A stretch of 45,032 bases of DNA from Oceanospirillum sediminis (GCF_014164585.1 NZ_JACJFM010000040.1:1-45032); one strand, 5' to 3'; counted from the first letter of the stretch, positions 1-7,693 are shown. Made by a program: numbers and translations. The notes: generated by a model from the sequence alone, not told the origin.

Positions 1-13
1 GAGCAGAAAATCA

Positions 14-46
14 GTTGGCTTTATTTCCTGGAGCAATAAAGCCAAC
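14..46 (-). terminator. Hairpin, probable terminator of the small-gene operon
   Basis: A perfect 12-bp inverted repeat (arms 14-25 and 35-46, 9-nt loop) lies 41 bp past the stop codon of the minus-strand gene ending at 88. Read on the minus strand it is followed by TGATTTTC, a weak U-rich tail. This suits a rho-independent terminator for the upstream small genes, but the tail is poor. Confidence 0.5.
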
Positions 47-87
47 CGATGCTCGGTTAGATAGAAACCTGACTTTTTCAGGGCTGA

Positions 88-339
88 CTACCTACACTGC
101 GATTTAATCACCGCATCCAGCATCGTCTGAATATCCGTCATTTCATTCAGCATATCCTCAACGAAATATGATGCGCCCAGTGCCGCCTCTTTGTTATGAG
201 GCAGTTCATCTTCAAAAGCGATATTTTCCAGTGCAATCATCAAAAAAGCACAGCGATGGCTGAAGCTTTCAAAATGACTGTTCATCTGAGGGGCTTTTGA
301 AGCCGCTATGGATTGCACGGTATCTGTATTCTTTTCCAT
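88..339 (-). CDS. Small hypothetical protein (83 aa), DUF3077/DUF6124-like pattern
   Basis: An 83-residue soluble protein with no signal peptide or membrane segment. The start ATG at 339 is preceded by GGGAG at a spacing of about 8 nt, a strong ribosome-binding site, so I consider it real. The central part (residues about 28-80) is helical with alternating hydrophobic positions. It loosely resembles the small DUF3077/DUF6124 proteins of pseudomonads, which have no established function, and the family match is only by eye. It lies 30 bp downstream of another small gene on the same strand (370-699), so the two probably share a transcript that ends at the hairpin at 14-46. I do not assign a function. 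Confidence 0.6.
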   Translation of the reverse strand: MEKNTDTVQSIAASKAPQMNSHFESFSHRCAFLMIALENIAFEDELPHNKEAALGASYFVEDMLNEMTDIQTMLDAVIKSQCR

Positions 340-383
340 CGTTCTTTCTCCCTGTGTTCAAGGTTCCTTTCATTGCACGGTAT
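312..383. repeat. 12-bp direct repeat, copies at 312-323 and 372-383
   Basis: The 12-mer ATTGCACGGTAT occurs twice, 60 bp apart. One copy is in the first codons of the 83-aa gene and the other is in the last codons of the gene upstream of it. Both encode the same Thr-Val-Gln stretch. It may be a relic of a short duplication, or chance. Confidence 0.4.
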
Positions 384-699
384 GGGTGCTCTGATCTGTC
401 TGTTCACTATATGACACTGAACTAATCGGATGCCGTGTTCGCCATAGGTGAGCATTAGGAGAGATACGTTTCAGCCAGTAAACAGGCCGGGATAAATGCG
501 GATTGGAGTAACCCGGATTATAAGGTGCCGAACGCTTATCCGGACGATTTCGTCGAATGAAAGGAGGAGAAAATCCTGAATCACAGGCAGAAAAAATCGC
601 GGTGCCAAGTCTATGTTTTTGGACCGTAAGTTGTTGATAAAGATAGATAAAATTTTCTTTTGCCGAGCTAAAGTCTGGCGTATGATCTCTTGTAGCCAT
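370..699 (-). CDS. Small hypothetical protein (109 aa)
   Basis: A 109-residue protein of no family I recognise. I chose the ATG at 699 over the in-frame TTG just before it, because AAGG lies about 9 nt upstream of the ATG. The sequence has few strongly hydrophobic stretches, many Ser, Arg, Pro and aromatic residues, no transmembrane segment and no signal peptide. The C-terminal half is rich in Arg/His/Tyr/Trp, so it could be nucleic-acid binding, but that is only a composition argument. It precedes the 83-aa gene by 30 bp on the same strand, suggesting a two-gene operon. It could also be a spurious frame; confidence is moderate. Confidence 0.45.
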   Translation of the reverse strand: MATRDHTPDFSSAKENFIYLYQQLTVQKHRLGTAIFSACDSGFSPPFIRRNRPDKRSAPYNPGYSNPHLSRPVYWLKRISPNAHLWRTRHPISSVSYSEQTDQSTHTVQ

Positions 700-702
700 C
701 AA

Positions 703-1014
703 TTGATACCTTGTATATCGGTTATGGTTAGCTGCCTCTGACGTGTTGCCGCACTCAGGGGTAGCGCTTCGTTTAAAGGTTTAAGTACTTGCGATAAGCA
801 AAACTCCGAATTTTATTTATAAGCAAGTCATAAAACAATAAATACCGGTTCAACGCAACCGGTATTTATTGTGCCTTTGTCCTGCTATTTGTAGCCTCGC
901 TGACTGATATAATGTCTTCTCTTAGTGGTTCCTGCTGATTCTGACTACTGTTAGCCATTTTCTTGCGACGCTATGTTTCTTGTCTGGATCTGTTCATCTT
1001 TTTACAGTGCAGGG
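703..1014. other. 312-bp intergenic region with terminator and promoter space
   Basis: No convincing gene is seen here. The stretch holds the strong hairpin at 835-872, which most likely ends the LysR transcript arriving from the right. The remaining 703-834 segment is the only room for a promoter of the two small genes on its left. No clear -35/-10 pair stands out. Confidence 0.5.
835..872 (-). terminator. Rho-independent terminator after the LysR gene
   Basis: A perfect 16-bp stem (835-850 with 857-872) closes a 6-nt loop. On the minus strand the stem is followed by TTTTATGACTT, giving a U-rich tail. It lies about 140 bp downstream of the stop codon of the LysR gene at 1015-1875, which is the natural client. 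Confidence 0.7.
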
Positions 1015-1875
1015 TTATGAGTTATTTAATGCCTCTTTCAGCCAGTGCACAAAGCTAAGCAGTGTGTCATCTCGCTGAATATCTTTAAGCGATAGCGCTA
1101 CGTATTCCACATCGGTTTCGACAAAACCAAAAGGAGCTACCAGGTGTCCCATACGAATATCGTCTGCGACCAGTGGTTCTGCTCCTATTGTCATACCAAG
1201 TCCGGCAACCGCCGCCTGTAAACTGAAATAAAAGTGGTCAAAGTAGCTTTCTTTCTGGCTTACGATGAATGCTTCTGATTTGTCCTGCCAGTCTTTCCAG
1301 GCGGATGGCCGTGTGCGGGTATGCAGCAAGGTCGCTTTTTGCTGCTGCATTGTGCTCAGATAATCCGGGTGGCATACCGGGCCGATGCGTTCTCTGGTCA
1401 GTGGGGTTACCCAGTAATCATCCGGCCAGTTAAAGTCTGACCGGCGAATTGCCAGATCCAGTTGTTGAGCCGCCAGGTCAACCGGCCCACCAGCGGTGGA
1501 TAAGTGGACTTCTGTCGTGTCAGAGAATTGCGTCAATCGGGGCATCAGCCAGCGCATGGCCAGCGAGGGCTCACAGGATACTGCCAGATGTTGTCCACTG
1601 GGCTGCTGGCGAATCTGCTCACTGACAGCTTCCAGATCCTTCAGCATGATTGAGGCCTGATTGGCCAGTAGCTGACCTTTTTCTGTCAGGTAAACCCGAC
1701 GACTCCGACGGTAGAACAGCGGTTGTTCAAAATGTTGCTCCAGTTGCTGCACTGCCCGGCTGATTGCGCCGTGGGTGAGATTCAGTTCCTGCGCTGCTTT
1801 GGTAAAACTCTGATGTTCTGCTGCAGCACAAAAGCTGACTAGAGGGCCTAATGGTGGCAGGTTACGGCGCTTCAT
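1015..1875 (-). CDS. LysR-type transcriptional regulator, GcvA-like
   Basis: A 286-residue LysR-type regulator of normal family length. Residues about 8-67 form the winged helix-turn-helix (SFTKAAQELNLTHGAISRAVQQLE), and the motif ending in LFYRRSRRVYLTEKG is typical of the GcvA/AmpR branch. The C-terminal part is the periplasmic-binding-protein-like effector domain. It stands divergent from the LysE-family exporter at 1981-2601 with a 105-bp gap, the usual arrangement in which a LysR protein controls the neighbouring exporter, as ArgP/LysG does for arginine or lysine export. The inducer cannot be read from the sequence. GAGG lies about 12 nt before the ATG. Expression probably ends at the hairpin at 835-872. 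Confidence 0.9.
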   Translation of the reverse strand: MKRRNLPPLGPLVSFCAAAEHQSFTKAAQELNLTHGAISRAVQQLEQHFEQPLFYRRSRRVYLTEKGQLLANQASIMLKDLEAVSEQIRQQPSGQHLAVSCEPSLAMRWLMPRLTQFSDTTEVHLSTAGGPVDLAAQQLDLAIRRSDFNWPDDYWVTPLTRERIGPVCHPDYLSTMQQQKATLLHTRTRPSAWKDWQDKSEAFIVSQKESYFDHFYFSLQAAVAGLGMTIGAEPLVADDIRMGHLVAPFGFVETDVEYVALSLKDIQRDDTLLSFVHWLKEALNNS

Positions 1876-1980
1876 ATCTGTGATTTTTCCTCACAATATA
1901 TCCCATTAACATTCGATCGTTATTTACCAATACCCCATTAATAATAGCCTCATCATTATTTAATACGAGGTACAGATACG

Positions 1981-2601
1981 ATGGAGTGGTTAACAGTCGT
2001 CACAATAGTCAGTATTGTTTTACTGGCGGTGATCAGTCCGGGGCCTGACTTTGCGATTACCACTCGCAACAGTCTGTTATACGGTCGTCGATCAGGGTTA
2101 CTGACTGCAGCGGGGATCGCATGCGGGGTGTCTGTGCATATTCTGTATACCCTGTCTGGTCTGAGTTATCTGATGGCTCAGTCTCTTTGGCTACTGGAAT
2201 TACTGCGTTATCTGGGGGCGGCTTATCTGATCTGGCTAGGATGTCAGGCGTTTATATCAAAGAAGACAGATAACATCGCCAGGGAAGAGGCCTATACGTC
2301 GACGCTATCTGACGGGAATGCTTTTCGAACCGGCTTTTTATGCAACGCCCTTAACCCTAAAACAGCGCTGTTCTTTATCGCTTTATTTACTCAGGTGGTG
2401 ACGCCAGGCACAGGGGAAATGACTCAGCTGTTGATTGGTTTATTTATCTCTGCGGCTCATCTTGTCTGGTTTGCTGTGGTCGCTATTTTGCTGTCTCATC
2501 CCCGTTTTCAGTCTCGATTTGAAGCCGCTAAACATCGAATTGAGAAGCTGACCGGCCTTTGTCTGATGGGGCTGGGGGCTAAACTGGGGCTGAATTTGTA
2601 G
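1981..2601 (+). CDS. LysE/RhtB-family amino-acid exporter
   Basis: A 206-residue inner-membrane protein of the LysE/RhtB translocator family (usual length 200-215). The family signature SPGPDFAITTRNSL is at residues about 19-32, followed by the GRRSGLLTAAGIACG segment. Six hydrophobic helices can be made out. The NPKTALFF motif after the third or fourth helix is also typical. Such proteins export amino acids or their analogues by proton exchange. The substrate (lysine, threonine, homoserine, cysteine or another) cannot be told from sequence. GAGGT lies about 10 nt before the start. It is a single gene divergent from a LysR regulator, which probably activates it when the substrate accumulates. 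Confidence 0.92.
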   Translation: MEWLTVVTIVSIVLLAVISPGPDFAITTRNSLLYGRRSGLLTAAGIACGVSVHILYTLSGLSYLMAQSLWLLELLRYLGAAYLIWLGCQAFISKKTDNIAREEAYTSTLSDGNAFRTGFLCNALNPKTALFFIALFTQVVTPGTGEMTQLLIGLFISAAHLVWFAVVAILLSHPRFQSRFEAAKHRIEKLTGLCLMGLGAKLGLNL

Positions 2602-2641
2602 GGGAGGGCTATCAGCCTTAAACCCGCTGACGATAGATGTT

Positions 2642-2666
2642 GTGCCTGACAGGAACGATCAGGCAC
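2642..2666. terminator. Small hairpin between convergent genes
   Basis: An 8-bp inverted repeat (GTGCCTGA and its complement, 9-nt loop) lies between the exporter gene ending at 2601 and the ZIP gene ending at 2761. No T-run follows on either strand, so it may be a weak bidirectional terminator or nothing. Confidence 0.3.
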
Positions 2667-2760
2667 GACAGAAGATATTATGGTACGCGATAACGGCGGC
2701 ATTAAATTACGCAGGATTAGCTTATTTCAATGCCGGTGCCAGATACGCTGAGTACCCGAA

Positions 2761-3477
2761 TTAATGCCCTGTCATCATCGCGCCTGCCATCCCCAATAGA
2801 AATCCCATCACAGCGCCTAACGATGGTGCCCAGTGTTTATCCAGTTTGGCCTGAGGGGCTATATCCTGAAAAATCAGGTAGAGAATCCCTCCTGCCGCAA
2901 ACAACATGATGCCTGAGAGTAATGCGGGGTAGCCTGACAGGTAATAAAAACCGATTACGCCACACACAGGTCCCAGCAATGCCATAAGGGTGAAGATACC
3001 GACAATATTCCTGGAGCGAAAGTGTGTTGAGCTGCGCAGTTCACGGTACGCATTAAAGCCTTCTGGCAGATTCTGTAATGCGATAATCATAGCAAGTAAA
3101 ACACCGACAGATGCCGAGGTTGCAAAGGTTGCCCCTAACGCAATCGCTTCAGGAATAAAGTCCGATAGCATGGCAACCAGCTGGCTGGCAGAGGTTTGCT
3201 GGCGTGTTAAATAGATATCCAGCCCCATTAAACAGATCGCTCCGGCAGTGAAAGACAGTACGACCATCCCGAGGGACAAGCCTTTCATACCTTCTGGCAC
3301 CAGCACCAGGGCAACAGCGGCCAGCAACGCGCCGCCGCCAAAAGCAATCACAAAATGCCGGAATTCATTCTCCAGCCAGCGAGGTCTGATATTTTCGATA
3401 CGGGCTAACAAAGCTCCCAGAGGCATCGCCAGACCCGCCAATAATGTCAGCAACACTATTTCCACTAGTTCAATCAT
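2761..3477 (-). CDS. ZIP-family divalent metal transporter
   Basis: A 238-residue membrane protein with about eight hydrophobic helices, matching the compact bacterial ZIP family (ZupT, BbZIP). Two metal-helix motifs are visible: SDFIPEAIALG at residues about 105-115 (helix 4) and LQNLPEGFNAY at 134-144 (helix 5). In ZupT these positions read HN-x-PEG in both helices. Here the helix-4 His is Asp106 and the helix-5 His is Gln135. The Gln is also found in BbZIP, but the Asp is unusual and could alter metal choice. The gene is divergent from a dihydroorotase with a Zur-type operator between them, so zinc uptake under zinc limitation is my favoured role. AAGGA lies about 12 nt before the start. 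Confidence 0.85.
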   Translation of the reverse strand: MIELVEIVLLTLLAGLAMPLGALLARIENIRPRWLENEFRHFVIAFGGGALLAAVALVLVPEGMKGLSLGMVVLSFTAGAICLMGLDIYLTRQQTSASQLVAMLSDFIPEAIALGATFATSASVGVLLAMIIALQNLPEGFNAYRELRSSTHFRSRNIVGIFTLMALLGPVCGVIGFYYLSGYPALLSGIMLFAAGGILYLIFQDIAPQAKLDKHWAPSLGAVMGFLLGMAGAMMTGH

Positions 3478-3777
3478 GTTGGTGAGATATCCTTACAATG
3501 ACATATGACACACATACCCGGTTGAATTATGTCTGATTAAATCACGCCGGATGAATCCAGACTCAGTTAAAAAGGGGCTTGCCCATGCCCTGGATTGTAC
3601 TCCGATAATTCAATAGATACAGGTCTGTAGAGAGGCCGATAACTTGCCTGTAGGAGACACCGATATGTCAGCAAATGCCGGAGATTAAATTGATTAGCGT
3701 TAAAAATGTTATAGTATAACATTAGATGTTTTTCTGGCTTAATATCCACGACTTATCAGACAACTCAGGCGCGCTAC
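3478..3777. other. 300-bp divergent promoter region between ZIP and dihydroorotase genes
   Basis: No gene is convincing here; short frames on both strands lack ribosome-binding sites. The right end holds the Zur-type palindrome at 3706-3722 and a TTGATT hexamer at 3690-3695 that could be a -35 for the dihydroorotase. I found no second copy of the palindrome near the ZIP start. Confidence 0.6.
3706..3722 (+). promoter_or_regulatory. Zur-type operator upstream of dihydroorotase
   Basis: The 17-bp sequence ATGTTATAGTATAACAT is a perfect 8-1-8 palindrome. From memory the gammaproteobacterial Zur operator is GAAATGTTATANTATAACATTTC, and this site matches all of its central 17 bp. Its right edge is 55 bp before the dihydroorotase ATG, in the zone expected for the core promoter. 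Zur with zinc bound would block transcription there and release it under zinc starvation. The outer GAA/TTC bases are not conserved here. Confidence 0.8.
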
Positions 3778-5112
3778 ATGACCGATACTTTGATCAAAAA
3801 TGCCGTTATCGTAAACGAAGGCACTATCCAGCAGGCTGACCTGCGTATCAGACAGGCACGGATTGACCAGATCAGTGCTGAGCTGAATGCTCAGCATAAT
3901 GAGCAGATTATTGATGCCGATGGCTGCTGGTTGGTTCCTGGTATGATTGATGATCAGGTGCATTTCCGTGAACCGGGTTTAGTTCATAAAGGCACCATTG
4001 CCAGTGAATCTGCTGCTGCGGTGGCGGGTGGTATTACCAGCTATATGGAGATGCCGAACGTTTCTCCGGCGACAACAACTCAGCAAGCGCTGGATAATAA
4101 ATACGACATTGCCCGTCAGGGATCTCAGGCTAACTATGCTTTCTATCTGGGAGCGACAGAAGATAACCTGGAACAGATCAAAGCACTGGACCCTGCGTCA
4201 GTATGTGGCGTAAAGGTCTTTATGGGAGCATCCACAGGGAATCTGCTGGTGGAAAATCCTGTGGCGCTGGAAGCCATTTTCCGGGATAGCCCGGTACTGA
4301 TTGCCACTCACTGCGAAAGTGGCCCGGTCATTAAACAGAATTTTCTGCCGTTTGCTGCTCAGAACCGGGAACCGACAATCACGGATCACCCGATTATTCG
4401 TGATGCTGAAGCCTGTTATGCCAGTTCTTCTTATGCTGTTGATCTGGCAAAAAAATTCGATAGCCAGCTGCATGTACTGCATATCACCACGGCTAAAGAG
4501 TTAAGTCTGTTCGAAGCGGGACCCACGGCCGGTAAGCGTATTACTGCTGAGGCCTGTGTACATCACCTCTGGTTCTGTGACGAAGATTATCCTCGCCTGG
4601 GTAATCAGATTAAGTGTAATCCGGCAATTAAGACTGCACACGATCGTGCGGCACTTTTGCAGGCTCTGCAAACTAATCAGATCGACATAGTGGCCACCGA
4701 TCACGCCCCGCATACCAGGGATGAGAAACAGCAGCCGTATCCAAAAGCACCGGCAGGTCTGCCATTAGTAGAACACGCATTACTCAGCATGGTGGATCAG
4801 GTTGTAAACCAGCACCTTAGTATTGAACAGGTTGTGGAAAAAACAGCCCATAACCCGGCGATTCGTTACGGGGTGCAGGAGCGGGGCTTTATTCGTGAGG
4901 GGTATTTTGCCGATCTGGTACTGATCGATCCGAATCAATCAACCGATGTCAGTCACGACAACTGCCGTTATCACTGTGGCTGGACACCGTTTAACGATCA
5001 TCGTTTTTCCAGCAAAATCCTCAGTACCTGGGTGAACGGGTATCAGGTGTTTGACGGTGAAACGATCAGATCAAACCCAGAGGCCGCTATGGCTCTGCGC
5101 TTTAAACGTTAA
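3778..5112 (+). CDS. pyrC: Dihydroorotase, class I-type, probably Zur-regulated paralogue
   Basis: A 444-residue amidohydrolase converting carbamoyl-aspartate to dihydroorotate in pyrimidine synthesis. It is of the long class I type, not the roughly 350-residue E. coli PyrC type. Visible active-site elements are DDQVHFREPG (residues 58-67), GVKVFMG with the candidate carboxylated lysine, ATHCES, LHVLHIT and ATDHAPHT. The metal motif is normally HxH but reads Gln60-Val-His62, so one metal ligand is missing. I recall the DDQVHFREPG variant in other bacterial dihydroorotases, so it is not decay. With the Zur-type operator just upstream it fits the known pattern in which Zur controls reduced-zinc paralogues of zinc enzymes. 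A second pyrC elsewhere would support this. Confidence 0.9.
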   Translation: MTDTLIKNAVIVNEGTIQQADLRIRQARIDQISAELNAQHNEQIIDADGCWLVPGMIDDQVHFREPGLVHKGTIASESAAAVAGGITSYMEMPNVSPATTTQQALDNKYDIARQGSQANYAFYLGATEDNLEQIKALDPASVCGVKVFMGASTGNLLVENPVALEAIFRDSPVLIATHCESGPVIKQNFLPFAAQNREPTITDHPIIRDAEACYASSSYAVDLAKKFDSQLHVLHITTAKELSLFEAGPTAGKRITAEACVHHLWFCDEDYPRLGNQIKCNPAIKTAHDRAALLQALQTNQIDIVATDHAPHTRDEKQQPYPKAPAGLPLVEHALLSMVDQVVNQHLSIEQVVEKTAHNPAIRYGVQERGFIREGYFADLVLIDPNQSTDVSHDNCRYHCGWTPFNDHRFSSKILSTWVNGYQVFDGETIRSNPEAAMALRFKR

Positions 5113-5475
5113 TGTGATTCAAAATAGCACTAAAACCTGAACCGATTACCGGGAAAAAACATGCTAAGAAAAAATCCTTCTGGCCATTATCCGCAGGTTT
5201 CTGCCAGATTATGCTCTGGCTTACATGTTTTCATGAATTATTTTCAGTTTAAATTAAAATAAAGTCACTTTTATTCAATTAAAGATCGCTGTATAAAATA
5301 CGCACTGCTCTTAACTTCAGACCAGATTACTGTTGATTGCTGACTGAACCATCAGGCAAAAACCGAATGGCTGTGAAGGCTACTGGCCGGTAAATCAGAA
5401 AAGAAAATTGGATCATCCAGAAAGAGCAAGGAACACATTCAGGCTTTATCTCAGATAACAGGACACCGGATCGCC
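5113..5475. other. 363-bp leader/promoter region of mesXD
   Basis: No gene is seen. The region holds an exact MetR-type dyad at 5234-5246 and a TATAAA hexamer at 5292-5297 that could be the -10. If transcription starts near 5304, mesX has a leader of about 170 nt. I looked for cobalamin and SAH riboswitch conserved boxes and did not find them. Confidence 0.5.
5234..5246 (+). promoter_or_regulatory. MetR-type operator upstream of mesX
   Basis: TGAATTATTTTCA matches the MetR consensus TGAA-N5-TTCA exactly. It lies about 50-70 bp before the inferred transcription start (TATAAA at 5292-5297), the usual position for a LysR-family activator. MetR with homocysteine activates methionine synthase genes in gammaproteobacteria, which fits the genes downstream. 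The motif is only 8 fixed bases, so chance is possible. Confidence 0.55.
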
Positions 5476-6450
5476 ATGACGACAGATTTTACATTTACCA
5501 TCAAAAGCATTTGTCTCGATGAACACTATCAGCCTTCAGACAATACGCGTATCACCACTAATTTTGCGAACCTGGCGAGAGGAGAAAGCCGTCAGGAGAA
5601 CTTACGCAATGCGTTAAGAATGATTGATAACCGTTTTAATGCGCTGGCACACTGGGATAACCACAATGGAGATCGCTATTCTGTTCAGCTCGAAATTATT
5701 TCGGTGGATATTGATGTCCAGGGCCGTGGCCAGAGTTTTCCATCCATTGAAGTGTTAAAAACCAACATCATCGATCATAAAACCAATGAGCGTATTGAAG
5801 GCATTACGGGCAATAACCTGTCTTCTTATGTGCGGGATTATGATTTTAGCGTATTACTGCTGGACCATAATAAAGATCAGGCTCAATTCAGTATTCCGGA
5901 TAATTTCGGTGATCTGCATGGCAAGCTCTTTAAGTATTTCGTTAACTCAGAGAGTTACAAGCAGCACTTTAATAAACCACCGGTCATCTGCCTGAGTGTG
6001 TCAGATAACAAGACCTATCATCGTACCGACAATCAGCATCCGGTATTGGGATTTGAATACCAGCCTGATGAAGCCTCTTTAACGGAACAGTACTTCAGAA
6101 AGATGGGCCTGGATGTCCGTTATTTTATGCCACCGAACAGCGTGGCACCGCTGGCGTTCTATTTCTTTGGTGATCTGCTGAATGATTACACCAACCTGGA
6201 GCTGATAAGCACCATCAGTACGATGGAAACTTTCCAGAAGATCTATCGACCTGAAATTTATAATGCCAATGCGGTAGCAGGAAAATGCTACCAGCCCAGT
6301 TTGAAGAATCTGGATCATTCATTGACTCAGGTGATTTATGACCGCGAAGAACGCAGCAAATTAGCCGTTGAACAGGGAAAGTTTGCTGAAGAACACTTTA
6401 TAAAACCTTACCAGACGCTTCTGGAGAACTGGTCTGCACTGCGTACCTGA
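5476..6450 (+). CDS. mesX: MesX, DUF1852 partner protein of methionine synthase MesD
   Basis: A 324-residue soluble protein that I recognise as the DUF1852 family, named MesX. It is known to be needed, together with MesD, for a cobalamin- and folate-independent methionine synthase in Acinetobacter baylyi, apparently in an oxygen-dependent way. Its biochemical role is not settled; it has been suggested to be an oxygenase-like protein. I see no signal peptide or membrane helix and no classical cofactor motif. There are several His/Asp-rich spots, such as NHNGDRY and SLKNLDHS. It precedes mesD by 136 bp. The start ATG is preceded by AGGA and GGA. The MetR-type site upstream suggests activation by homocysteine. 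Confidence 0.9.
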   Translation: MTTDFTFTIKSICLDEHYQPSDNTRITTNFANLARGESRQENLRNALRMIDNRFNALAHWDNHNGDRYSVQLEIISVDIDVQGRGQSFPSIEVLKTNIIDHKTNERIEGITGNNLSSYVRDYDFSVLLLDHNKDQAQFSIPDNFGDLHGKLFKYFVNSESYKQHFNKPPVICLSVSDNKTYHRTDNQHPVLGFEYQPDEASLTEQYFRKMGLDVRYFMPPNSVAPLAFYFFGDLLNDYTNLELISTISTMETFQKIYRPEIYNANAVAGKCYQPSLKNLDHSLTQVIYDREERSKLAVEQGKFAEEHFIKPYQTLLENWSALRT

Positions 6451-6586
6451 AGCTAAGACATGTAATACATACCAGAACAGAAGTATTTCAGTATTCTCCA
6501 GTCAATGACTGGATAATACGGCAACGTTCAGCAGAAAGCTTTTGTTCAGAAACTTAATTAAAAAATAAAAGATTACTGCATTTATT

Positions 6587-7615
6587 ATGAAAACATTATT
6601 ACCAACGTCCACTGCAGGCAGCTTACCAAAACCATCCTGGCTGGCAGAGCCAGAAGTACTCTGGTCTCCCTGGAAACTGCAGAATGAAGCATTAACTGAT
6701 GGTAAACAGGATGCTCTGCGGGTGTCATTACACGAGCAGCTACAGGCGGGTATTGATATCGTCAGCGATGGCGAGCAAACACGTCAGCATTTTGTCACTA
6801 CCTTTATTGAGCATCTTGATGGCGTTGATTTTGAAAACCGTCAAACGGTCAGAATTCGTGATCGTTATGATGCAAGCGTACCGACAGTCGTTAGCGCAGT
6901 AAGCCGTCAGAAACCGGTCTTTGTTAAAGATGCTGAGTTCTTGCGCCAGCAAACTGATCGGCCTATTAAATGGGCTTTGCCTGGGCCGATGACAATGATT
7001 GATACCCTGTACGATGACCACTATAAAAGTCGTGAAAAACTCGCCTGGGAGTTTGCCGGTATTCTCAATCAGGAAGCCAGAGAACTGGAAGCTGCCGGTG
7101 TGGATATTATCCAGTTTGATGAACCGGCGTTTAATGTGTTTTTTGATGAGGTCAACGACTGGGGCATCGCCTGTTTAGAAAGAGCCATTGAAGGCCTGAA
7201 CTGTGAAACCGTAGTCCATATTTGCTATGGCTATGGGATCAAGGCCAATACCGACTGGAAAAAGACACTGGGCTCTGAGTGGAGACAGTATGAAGAGGTG
7301 TTTCCCAGACTGCAGCAATCTGATATCGATATTATCTCTCTGGAATGTCACAACTCCCGTGTTCCGGTTGAATTAATTGAGCTGATTCGGGGCAAAAAGG
7401 TGATGGTTGGAGCTATTGATGTGGCTACCGATCGCATAGAAACACCGGAAGAGGTTGCTGACACCCTGCGAAAAGCACTTGAATTTGTGGATGCGGATAA
7501 GCTTTACCCTTGTACCAACTGCGGTATGGCACCTTTGTCCCGCCAGGTCGCAAGAGGTAAACTGAATGCTTTAAGTGCTGGTGCGGACATCGTCCGAAGA
7601 GAGCTTCTGGCCTGA
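6587..7615 (+). CDS. mesD: MesD, core-MetE-type methionine synthase
   Basis: A 342-residue protein equal to the catalytic C-terminal half of cobalamin-independent methionine synthase MetE (about 750 residues), lacking the N-terminal folate-binding half. The zinc ligands of the MetE barrel are all recognisable: His211 and Cys213 (VVHICYG), Glu253 (SLECHNS) and Cys312 (NCGM). The neighbour mesX identifies it as MesD rather than another core-MetE family. It methylates homocysteine to methionine, and the in vivo methyl donor of the MesD type is not a polyglutamyl methyltetrahydrofolate. No Shine-Dalgarno sequence is visible before the ATG; the 30 bp upstream are very AT-rich. A hairpin with a T-run at 7662-7693 probably ends the transcript. 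Confidence 0.92.
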   Translation: MKTLLPTSTAGSLPKPSWLAEPEVLWSPWKLQNEALTDGKQDALRVSLHEQLQAGIDIVSDGEQTRQHFVTTFIEHLDGVDFENRQTVRIRDRYDASVPTVVSAVSRQKPVFVKDAEFLRQQTDRPIKWALPGPMTMIDTLYDDHYKSREKLAWEFAGILNQEARELEAAGVDIIQFDEPAFNVFFDEVNDWGIACLERAIEGLNCETVVHICYGYGIKANTDWKKTLGSEWRQYEEVFPRLQQSDIDIISLECHNSRVPVELIELIRGKKVMVGAIDVATDRIETPEEVADTLRKALEFVDADKLYPCTNCGMAPLSRQVARGKLNALSAGADIVRRELLA

Positions 7616-7661
7616 GACTGGTCGTGATGCATACCTGAGTGAAAGTATTGTGATATTTTTT

Positions 7662-7693
7662 GGTCATTGTCTGGATAGTATGACCGCTTTTTT
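7662..7693 (+). terminator. Probable rho-independent terminator of mesXD
   Basis: GGTCAT (7662-7667) pairs with ATGACC (7680-7685) across a 12-nt loop, followed by GC and six T residues (7688-7693). The stem is short but the T-run is clean. It lies 46 bp past the mesD stop. Confidence 0.6.

Noticed and set aside
3567-3963. Short minus-strand frames in front of and over the dihydroorotase
   Set aside because: They overlap the Zur-type operator or the dihydroorotase gene, and have no ribosome-binding site.
5113-5475. Cobalamin, SAM or SAH riboswitch upstream of mesX
   Set aside because: I looked for the conserved cobalamin-riboswitch boxes and SAH-element cores and saw none; the region is better explained by a MetR-type site.
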